Positions 1-5,742 of a stretch of 5,742 bases of DNA are shown here, in pieces (the first letter of the stretch is position 1; each line of letters starts with the position of its first letter). The DNA comes from Propionibacteriaceae bacterium (GTDB lineage: Bacteria; Actinomycetota; Actinomycetes; Propionibacteriales; Propionibacteriaceae). The stretch spans positions 1 to 5,742 of the forward strand of contig JAISGZ010000185.1 in NCBI GenBank assembly GCA_031262845.1, written 5' to 3'. A model generated the notes under the pieces. The model made no database searches and was not told where the DNA came from. It worked only from the letters and a program-made list of their open reading frames with translations. The translations under genes and the position numbers were made by a program.

Positions 1-3000
1 CGTGGTGGCGAAGATGTGAGCGTCCTGGGCCAGATAGCCGATCCGGCCCTCGACTTCGACCTGGCCGGCGGGGGCCGGGATCAGGCCCATGATGGTGGCG
101 GCCAAGGTAGTTTTCCCAATCCCGGACGGTCCCATGACGGCCAGTGAATGACCTGGCCGCAGACTGAGGTCGATATTGGTCAGGACAGGGTCGTGATGGG
201 GCCAGCCGACGCTGACCGCGGTCAGGTCAATTCGCGGCTGAGTTGTGATCGGGTGGCTGGGGGCATCGCCCTGACCGACGGACGGCGCTTTCATCAGCGT
301 CGTCACCCGAGCCAAGGCGGCGCCGGCTCGGGTTTGGGTCTGAGCGGCTTGAGCGAAGTTCGCGAACACTTCGTGGAGCGCCAACGGGGTCAGCACGAAG
401 ACCGCCACCATGGTCCGGTTGAGGTCGCCGGCCACCACGGCGGCGGCGCCCAGCCACAAACCACCGATCACGCTCAGACCGGCGGCGATGACTTGAAGGC
501 CGGAACCCAAGCCTTGGGCCCAAGCCGATCGGTTTTCGACTTGCCGCAGCTGAGCGTCGGTTTGGCTGACCCGGGCCAGGGCAACCTCGGCCACACCATA
601 AGCCGCCAAGTCGGGCGCGGTTTGAGCGAGCGAGTGAATTTGTGCCCCCAGTTGTCCCCGCAAGGGTACGGCCGCCTGGTCGGCGCGCAGCGAGATCCGC
701 TGACTGAGCCACGGCACGATGAGGCCACCGAGAACCGAAGACAGCAGTAGGACCAGGGCGACCGGCCAACTCCAGGCGGCCAGTAGACCGCAAGCGCCGA
801 GCACCACGATCGCGGCCGAGGTAAAGGGCAGGATGATCCGGACGACGACATCTTCACTCGCCGCCACATCGGCCACCACCCGGACCAAGAGGTCACCTCG
901 GGCCCGCCCCAACAGCGTGGTCCGGGCCAGCCGGTGATAGACCCGCAGCCGCAGCGCCGATTGCAAACGCAGAGCCAGGTCGTGGCCAACCAGGCGCTCA
1001 ACGTAGCGGAAGACGGCCCGGGCGATAGCGAACGTTCGAACCCCGACCGCGGCCACCGTCAGTTCGAGGAAGTTCGGATGTTCGGCGGCCCGCGAGATCA
1101 GCCAGGCCGAGACGCCCATGAGCGCCACCGAGGAGCCGGAAGCGCCGGCGGCCAGCAGAACGGCGGCGATCAGCCGGGACCGACCGCGGGGGACCGCTTG
1201 CAACAGCCAAGCCACCAGGCGTAGCAGCGGAGAACGACCCGGCTTGAGGTCCTGAACCACCGAGTCGGTTTCTTCCGGTAGTAATTCGGGCTTGGGTTTG
1301 GCCAGCGGATTGGTGAAGTCGAGGAAAAAGCCCCGCGCGGAAGGCTGCCGGTCTGGCGCCACGGGTTGGTCCGGATCGGTCGCTAGTTGGTCCGGATCGG
1401 CCGCGACGGTCGCCTCAGTCGGTTGATCGGCAGCGCCCAGCCCGTCCAAGCTCAGATCGTTCGCTGCGCTGCCGGTTTCGGTGTCCCCGCTAGCGCTGGT
1501 ACTGCCGGTTTCGGGGATCGCGCTAGCGCCGGTACTGGCGGCGGCGTGGTCGTTCGTCGCTGCGGCTGTTGGCGCCAGGTCAGCGGTCGTAGCCGGCTCA
1601 ATGGTGATGACTTGATCAGCCGCGGTTAGGACCGTCTGACGGTGTGAGACAACCAGCGCGGCGGCGCCGGTGGCCCGCAGATTGGACAAGACCGTGGCCT
1701 CGGTGTCGGTGTCAAGGCCGGCCGTAGGCTCGTCCAAGACCAGTAAACGGGCTGGTCCGGTGGTGATCCGTAAGAGGGCCCGGGCGATCCCAACCCGCCG
1801 TCGTTCGCCGACCGACAGACCTTCACCGGTGTCCAGCACTGGCCGGTCAGGCTCCAACCCGCTGGCACCAGCCTGGTCCAGCGCCGTTCGGATGGCCGCC
1901 TGACTGACGTCGGGGGAGCCCAATTTGACGTTGTCGGCGATCGTGCCGTCAATCAGCCCCGGCGTTTGGGGGACATAGGCCACCAATTGCCGCCAGGCGG
2001 TCAGATCGACGTTTTCAATCGCCACACCACCAACCGTCAATTGGCCGCCGGTCGGTTCCAGGAAACCGAGCACCAGATTGAGGAAGGTCGTCTTGCCACC
2101 GCCGGACGGACCGGCCAAAGCCACGATCTGGCCGGGCGCCAAGTCAAGATCCAGCCCGGTTAGAGACGGCCGGGGCGCACCCGGGTAGGTGAAGCTCAGG
2201 TGGCGGGCCTGGACCCGAACATCAGCCGGTTCGGTCATGGCCACGCCAACGGTCATCGAGGTCTGGGCCCGGCCGGCGGCCGCAGCGGTCGAATCACGAT
2301 CGATTTCAGCGAAAGCGGCCTCGGCCGCCGCCAGCCCGTCAGCCGAATCGTGATAGTGAACCCCAACTTGGCGGATCGGCAGATAAACCTCGGGCGCCAG
2401 AATCAAGACGAACAGCGCGGTTTCGAAACCCATTTCACCGAAGCACAGCCGGGACCCGATCGTGACCGCCACGACGGCGACGGCCAAGGTCGAAAACAAT
2501 TCCAATACCAAGGCCGACAGGAAAGAGATTTTGAGAATACCGAGGGTGGCCCGGCGATTGGCCGCTTCGGTTCGGCGCAGCCCAGCGGCTTGGGCCTTGG
2601 CCCGGGAAAACACCTGCAAAGTCGGCAAACCGGCCACTAAATCGGCGAAGTGATTGGCCAGCCGGGATTGGAAGGCCCAGCGTTTTTCGACGGCTTCTTG
2701 GGTTTTGATTCCCACCAGCGCCATGAGCAAAGGGATAAAGGGGATCGTGACGGCGATGATGAGAGCCGACCGGAAATCGCGCACCAAGATCGCCAGGCCG
2801 ATGATGAGCGGCACGGTCACGGCCAACAACAACTGCGGTAGGTACTTCGAGAAATAACCGTCCAGCGAGTCGAGGCCTTGGGTGACCAAGGTGATGAGGC
2901 TGGAGGCCGTGGTCGTCCGGTCGGTTGGGTGTTGCAAGCGAGACTGCAAGATGTCGTGCCGGAGCTGCGATTTGACCGCCGCCGCCGTTCGCTGGGCCAG

Positions 3001-3282
3001 CCACGAGTTGAGCCAGGACAGCACTCCGCGGCCGAGCAGAATCACCGCTAAGCCGATGATCGTGCCGGTCAAACCGGTTAGCGTCCGATGTTCGAACAGG
3101 TCAGCGATCGAATGAGACAGCAGCTGGGCTTGGATGAGGACCAGAACCGCGGTCACGGAACCGACGGCGACGCCGGCGATCAGGAAGCGCTTGGTGGCGC
3201 TGGCCCGGCGCACTAGTCGAGGGTCGATCGGGGGCCGCATAGTCGAACGGCCGGAGCCGGAACGGGACTGGGTCTTACTCAC
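1..3282 (-). CDS. cydDC: Fused CydD-CydC ABC exporter for cytochrome bd assembly, 3' end cut by window edge
   Basis: This is an inner-membrane ABC transporter with both half-transporters in one chain. The family is needed for cytochrome bd oxidase assembly; in E. coli CydDC is linked to cysteine/glutathione export and more recently to heme transport. The frame is open for 1094 codons with no stop. CydD half: membrane segments near residues 34-55, 71-92, 149-166, 172-192, 254-276 and 285-305; Walker A GPSGGGKTT 391-399; Q-loop Gln439; signature LSVGE 489-493; Walker B VLDEP with D517/E518; H-loop His547. An Ala/Thr/Asp-rich linker spans about 562-684. The CydC half carries the hallmark GVSAWLISRAAEHP (723-736) and FRYVERLVGHD (758-768), then Walker A GPSGIGKTT 1051-1059 and Q-loop Gln1086. 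Its signature, Walker B and H-loop lie beyond the window. The GTG at 3282 is the third codon after an in-frame TAG and has a weak AGG five bases upstream; the ATG at 3240 is the alternative but has no visible ribosome binding site. No cydAB is seen. Identification as CydDC is firm; the transported substrate is not readable from sequence. Confidence 0.95.
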   Translation of the reverse strand, partial: MSKTQSRSGSGRSTMRPPIDPRLVRRASATKRFLIAGVAVGSVTAVLVLIQAQLLSHSIADLFEHRTLTGLTGTIIGLAVILLGRGVLSWLNSWLAQRTAAAVKSQLRHDILQSRLQHPTDRTTTASSLITLVTQGLDSLDGYFSKYLPQLLLAVTVPLIIGLAILVRDFRSALIIAVTIPFIPLLMALVGIKTQEAVEKRWAFQSRLANHFADLVAGLPTLQVFSRAKAQAAGLRRTEAANRRATLGILKISFLSALVLELFSTLAVAVVAVTIGSRLCFGEMGFETALFVLILAPEVYLPIRQVGVHYHDSADGLAAAEAAFAEIDRDSTAAAAGRAQTSMTVGVAMTEPADVRVQARHLSFTYPGAPRPSLTGLDLDLAPGQIVALAGPSGGGKTTFLNLVLGFLEPTGGQLTVGGVAIENVDLTAWRQLVAYVPQTPGLIDGTIADNVKLGSPDVSQAAIRTALDQAGASGLEPDRPVLDTGEGLSVGERRRVGIARALLRITTGPARLLVLDEPTAGLDTDTEATVLSNLRATGAAALVVSHRQTVLTAADQVITIEPATTADLAPTAAATNDHAAASTGASAIPETGSTSASGDTETGSAANDLSLDGLGAADQPTEATVAADPDQLATDPDQPVAPDRQPSARGFFLDFTNPLAKPKPELLPEETDSVVQDLKPGRSPLLRLVAWLLQAVPRGRSRLIAAVLLAAGASGSSVALMGVSAWLISRAAEHPNFLELTVAAVGVRTFAIARAVFRYVERLVGHDLALRLQSALRLRVYHRLARTTLLGRARGDLLVRVVADVAASEDVVVRIILPFTSAAIVVLGACGLLAAWSWPVALVLLLSSVLGGLIVPWLSQRISLRADQAAVPLRGQLGAQIHSLAQTAPDLAAYGVAEVALARVSQTDAQLRQVENRSAWAQGLGSGLQVIAAGLSVIGGLWLGAAAVVAGDLNRTMVAVFVLTPLALHEVFANFAQAAQTQTRAGAALARVTTLMKAPSVGQGDAPSHPITTQPRIDLTAVSVGWPHHDPVLTNIDLSLRPGHSLAVMGPSGIGKTTLAATIMGLIPAPAGQVEVEGRIGYLAQDAHIFATT
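1366..1400. repeat. Two 14-base direct repeats inside the CydDC linker
   Basis: TTGGTCCGGATCGG occurs exactly at 1366-1379 and 1387-1400, a period of 21 bases (seven codons). On the coding strand this gives A-D-P-D-Q-L-A (residues 628-634) followed by T-D-P-D-Q-P-V (635-641). The copies lie wholly within the low-complexity linker between the CydD and CydC halves, so they look like a small in-frame duplication tolerated by a flexible tether. Confidence 0.75.
1468..1533. repeat. Tandem 33-bp (11-codon) duplication in the CydDC linker
   Basis: Bases 1468-1500 and 1501-1533 are adjacent copies that match at 27 of 33 positions by my count. On the coding strand they give TGASAIPETGS (residues 584-594) and TSASGDTETGS (595-605). 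The unit is a whole number of codons, so the reading frame is kept. Both copies are in the disordered-looking linker, not in a membrane or ATPase domain. Confidence 0.8.
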
Positions 3283-3365
3283 CGCTACCTACGTTTCATC
3301 AACACAGTGGTGTCGTCAACCGGGCCTGACGGCTTGGCTGACGTCTGGCGAATCCGCCGGAATGA

Positions 3366-3371
3366 ACTATA
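3366..3371 (-). promoter_or_regulatory. Possible -10 element for the cydDC gene
   Basis: The minus strand reads TATAGT here, one base away from the TATAAT consensus and fitting the actinobacterial TAnnnT pattern. It would start a transcript near 3359 and give a leader of about 77 bases before the GTG at 3282. No good -35 hexamer is present at 16-18 bases upstream, so this would depend on an activator or may be chance in the short gap between thiN and cydDC. Confidence 0.3.
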
Positions 3372-3394
3372 AGAGAACGGACTGACAAAGCCGG

Positions 3395-3424
3395 GTCGCC
3401 CACGACGCCCGTGCCTGGTCGGGC
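3395..3424 (-). other. Adjacent GC-rich hairpins just after the thiN stop
   Basis: Reading the minus strand from the base after the thiN stop, GCCCG (3424-3420) can pair with CGGGC (3411-3407) around an 8-base loop, followed directly by GTCG (3406-3403) pairing with CGAC (3398-3395) around TGGG. No run of T follows, so it is not a canonical intrinsic terminator. It could slow or partly end transcription from thiN into cydDC, or protect the thiN mRNA end. In GC-rich DNA short stems like these also arise by chance. Confidence 0.3.
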
Positions 3425-3425
3425 C

Positions 3426-4088
3426 TCACCATGGGTCGAAGGTTGGCAGGGGCACGGCCCGGGGGAAGACGACGATCAGCGTGCCGCGGCGGACTGAGAC
3501 CTGACTAGGCCGGCCGGTGAAGGCATTGCTGACCCCACGCGGGTAGGTGTTGTCCAGGGTGGCGTCGTCCAACGAGTACAACAAGCCTGACTCGTCGACC
3601 CCGCTGGCCTGGTCACTGTGGGCGAAGACGGAAATCGTGCCACGAGCGCCGGCGGCGAAACTCAGCCGGCCTTGATGGAGTGCGGTCACCACGGTCGTCG
3701 AGCCGAAGAGAAAGCCTTGGCCGCCGGCCCCGGCGATGGCCGCCAGAGTTTGCAGATTGGCCAGCGTGTGGTCGAAGCGGCCACCGCTGGCGCCCAAGAG
3801 GTGAAATTGGCGGTACCCCCGGTCCCAGCCAGCCCGGAACGCGACCAATAAATCCGTGTCATCTTTCGCCACCGGACAAACGATGAGATTTTCACCGATC
3901 GGTTGTTCAATCGAGTCGAAGTCGCCGACCACGAGGTCGGTCACCCAGCCCCAACGTTGCGTGGCGGCGTAGCCACCGTCGGCGGCGATGACATAGTCGC
4001 CCGGGCCCGGCGTTGGCGGGTCGGGGTCGACTGGGCCGGCGCCGACAATGAAACAGCGGCCGGATGGATCGGATGAGGATGGTGACAT
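3426..4088 (-). CDS. thiN: Thiamine pyrophosphokinase (thiamine diphosphokinase)
   Basis: This cytosolic enzyme transfers pyrophosphate from ATP to thiamine, giving thiamine diphosphate, the cofactor of pyruvate dehydrogenase and transketolase. The 220-residue protein fits the family length and keeps its order of motifs: AADGG at 35-39, the metal/nucleotide-binding VGDFDS at 54-59, KDDTDL at 75-80, GASGGRFDHTLAN at 99-111, and in the C-terminal thiamine-binding domain GLLYSL at 168-173 and SNAF at 187-190. I chose the ATG at 4088 because conserved sequence (R-C-F-I-V-G-A-G) begins about ten residues later. A GTG at 4148 would add 20 residues (V-G-G-G-Q-R-W-R) with no family resemblance. Neither start has a good ribosome binding site at normal spacing. 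No TPP riboswitch (THI box) is recognisable upstream. cydDC follows on the same strand after 143 bases; tuf is divergent. The short Pro-rich tail after residue 208 is not conserved as far as I can judge. Confidence 0.93.
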   Translation of the reverse strand: MSPSSSDPSGRCFIVGAGPVDPDPPTPGPGDYVIAADGGYAATQRWGWVTDLVVGDFDSIEQPIGENLIVCPVAKDDTDLLVAFRAGWDRGYRQFHLLGASGGRFDHTLANLQTLAAIAGAGGQGFLFGSTTVVTALHQGRLSFAAGARGTISVFAHSDQASGVDESGLLYSLDDATLDNTYPRGVSNAFTGRPSQVSVRRGTLIVVFPRAVPLPTFDPW

Positions 4089-4173
4089 TGGTCGGGACTT
4101 TACTCGCTGATCAGCCGCCGCCCTCCAGCGTTGCCCACCGCCAACCACCGTGGCCGTTCAGTTATTCATTGAG

Positions 4174-4182
4174 TTATCCACA
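4174..4182 (+). promoter_or_regulatory. Perfect DnaA-box match
   Basis: TTATCCACA matches the classical DnaA-box consensus TTATNCACA at every position. Twelve bases upstream, TTATTCATT (4162-4170) matches seven of nine. The site lies about 85 bases upstream of the thiN start and 400 bases upstream of tuf. A lone box can occur by chance but is less likely in GC-rich DNA; no cluster of boxes or AT-rich unwinding stretch suggests an origin. Confidence 0.4.
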
Positions 4183-4350
4183 GATATCACCGCTCACGAG
4201 GCTGTCAGGTGGCGAGACCAGAGGTTTTCCGGGCTAACATAAGCTCGGCCTGCTGGTTTGGCGTGCTTTTTCAAGGTACGACAGACCACCAGTCAGCCAG
4301 TCCAGTGGCGATTGATCAGTGGGCGGCGCGAAGTGCTGGATCACCGACTA

Positions 4351-4363
4351 ACAGAGCCTCTGT
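4351..4363. repeat. 13-bp palindrome (possible operator)
   Basis: ACAGAG and CTCTGT are perfect inverted copies around a single C. The one-base centre is unsuited to an RNA hairpin with the full stem but fits a site bound by a dimeric protein on DNA. It is upstream of the candidate tuf promoter. I do not recognise the sequence as the site of a known regulator. Confidence 0.35.
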
Positions 4364-4433
4364 CGGCACGGTGAGATCAGATCGTGTACGTTGTCTGTTC
4401 GATGGCCGGTTCTAGCTGAGTTGACCGTCTGGT

Positions 4434-4463
4434 TTGACTGGTCGGGGCCAAGCGCGAGACACT
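4434..4463 (+). promoter_or_regulatory. Candidate tuf promoter (TTGACT -35, weak -10)
   Basis: TTGACT at 4434-4439 is a good -35 hexamer; a second, TTGACC, sits at 4421-4426. At 18 bases from TTGACT lies GACACT (4458-4463), which keeps only the key A at position 2, an A at position 4 and the final T of TATAAT. Transcription would start near 4470, giving a leader of about 115 bases. The -35 is attractive, the -10 is poor, so the real start may be elsewhere. Confidence 0.25.
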
Positions 4464-4508
4464 AACTCGCTGTATGTCTCAAACAGGGACGACCGCACAG
4501 TTCAAGTC

Positions 4509-4525
4509 CGCGAGTACGACTCGCG
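4509..4525 (+). other. Perfect 7-bp hairpin in the tuf leader
   Basis: CGCGAGT (4509-4515) and ACTCGCG (4519-4525) are exact inverted copies around the loop ACG. The hairpin ends 60 bases before the tuf start codon. No T-run follows, so it is not an intrinsic terminator; it could stabilise the mRNA or be a protein-binding or regulatory structure of the leader. Confidence 0.5.
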
Positions 4526-4551
4526 TGACCGAAACCCGCAGTACGCCTCGC
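4513..4551 (+). repeat. 12-base direct repeats in the tuf leader
   Basis: AGTACGACTCGC (4513-4524) recurs as AGTACGCCTCGC (4540-4551), 11 of 12 bases identical, 27 bases start to start. The first copy forms the loop and right arm of the 4509-4525 hairpin. Because the second copy also ends in CTCGC, the upstream GCGAG could pair with either copy, giving alternative folds close to the ribosome binding site. Confidence 0.5.
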
Positions 4552-4570
4552 AACCAGCGTGGCGCCAAAT

Positions 4571-4580
4571 GAAAGAGGAG
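4571..4580 (+). promoter_or_regulatory. Ribosome binding site of tuf
   Basis: GAAAGAGGAG lies five bases before the GTG at 4586. The purine-rich run with AGGAG is a strong Shine-Dalgarno match and decides the tuf start, which uses GTG instead of ATG. Confidence 0.85.
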
Positions 4581-4585
4581 CCCCA

Positions 4586-5742
<1,157 letters not shown>

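Larger units (their letters stand above)
4089..4585. other. Gene-free divergent region between thiN and tuf
   Basis: I find no convincing gene here. Base composition is visibly less GC-rich than in the flanking genes, and open frames in it lack the G/C-rich third positions of the neighbours. It should hold the promoters of both thiN (leftward) and tuf (rightward). Besides the sites listed separately, TGATCAG at 4313-4319 can pair with CTG-G-ATCA at 4336-4343 (one bulged G) around a 16-base loop. No tRNA cloverleaf fits; the only T-loop-like string, GTTCAAGTCC near 4500, has no matching stems. Confidence 0.6.

Noticed and set aside
489..493. LSVGE at CydD-half residues 489-493 as a degenerate ABC signature
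   Set aside because: CydD proteins commonly carry LSVGQ-like variants (I recall E. coli CydD has LSVGQ), so this is not an unusual loss. The coordinates given are residue numbers; the bases are about 1804-1818.
489..3004. Several plus- and minus-strand frames of 63-200 codons overlapping the CydDC gene
   Set aside because: All are shadows of the continuous 1094-codon CydDC frame and show Arg/Gly/Pro-rich nonsense proteins.
3302..3313. ACAC-N4-GTGT inverted repeat in front of cydDC as a Rex-type redox operator
   Set aside because: The arms are only four bases and do not match the longer Rex consensus (TTGTGAA...TTCACAA); too weak to call.
4089..4240. TPP riboswitch upstream of thiN
   Set aside because: The conserved THI-box strings (CTGAGA and the GGAT/AATGCC-type elements) are absent on the minus strand; pyrophosphokinase genes often lack this control.
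4209..4415. 68-codon frame in the thiN-tuf gap with a GAGG seven bases before a GTG
   Set aside because: Third positions are not G/C-rich as in the neighbours, the protein has no recognisable features, and the region looks regulatory. Conservation in relatives would be needed to revive it.
4495..4530. tRNA-like T-loop string GTTCAAGTCC upstream of tuf
   Set aside because: The flanking bases pair at only three of five T-stem positions and no acceptor, D or anticodon stems fit. The adjacent perfect hairpin explains the structure better.

Overview
The window reads as a high-GC actinobacterial chromosome segment. The EF-Tu protein has the actinobacterial style (A-P-E-E-R-Q-R-G-I-T-I-S-I-A, a slightly longer G domain than E. 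coli), coding third positions are mostly G or C, GTG starts are used, and the cytochrome bd maturation transporter is a fused CydD-CydC polypeptide, an arrangement known from Streptomyces. The exact family cannot be fixed from this sequence; Propionibacteriales or a neighbouring order is a guess.

Layout. (1) Positions 1-3282, minus strand: one uninterrupted reading frame, open at the left edge, encoding a CydD half (transmembrane plus ATPase domain), a roughly 120-residue Ala/Thr/Asp-rich linker with internal repeats, and a CydC half that is cut in its ATPase domain just after the Q-loop. (2) Positions 3283-3425: a short gap with a GC-rich double-hairpin stretch after the preceding gene and a TATAGT -10-like hexamer facing the transporter gene. 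(3) Positions 3426-4088, minus strand: a complete thiamine pyrophosphokinase gene. (4) Positions 4089-4585: about 500 bases with no convincing gene, lying between divergent genes. It holds a perfect DnaA-box match, a 13-bp palindrome, TTGAC promoter-like elements and a repeat-rich tuf leader. (5) Positions 4586-5742, plus strand: tuf (EF-Tu), GTG start with a strong purine-rich ribosome binding site, cut at the right edge about a dozen codons before its expected end.

How the genes relate. The thiamine pyrophosphokinase and CydDC genes share a strand and may be partly co-transcribed, but nothing in the sequence proves a shared function. One makes the cofactor thiamine diphosphate; the other serves assembly of cytochrome bd oxidase and thiol/heme homeostasis. 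No cydAB genes are visible. tuf is transcribed away from them and is not preceded by fusA, so here it stands apart from the usual rpsL-rpsG-fusA-tuf cluster.

I see no mobile element, CRISPR array, tRNA or rRNA, and no clear evidence of a wholly new system. The points most worth checking are the altered G5 motif of EF-Tu, the tuf leader repeats, and the repeat-bearing linker of the CydDC fusion.
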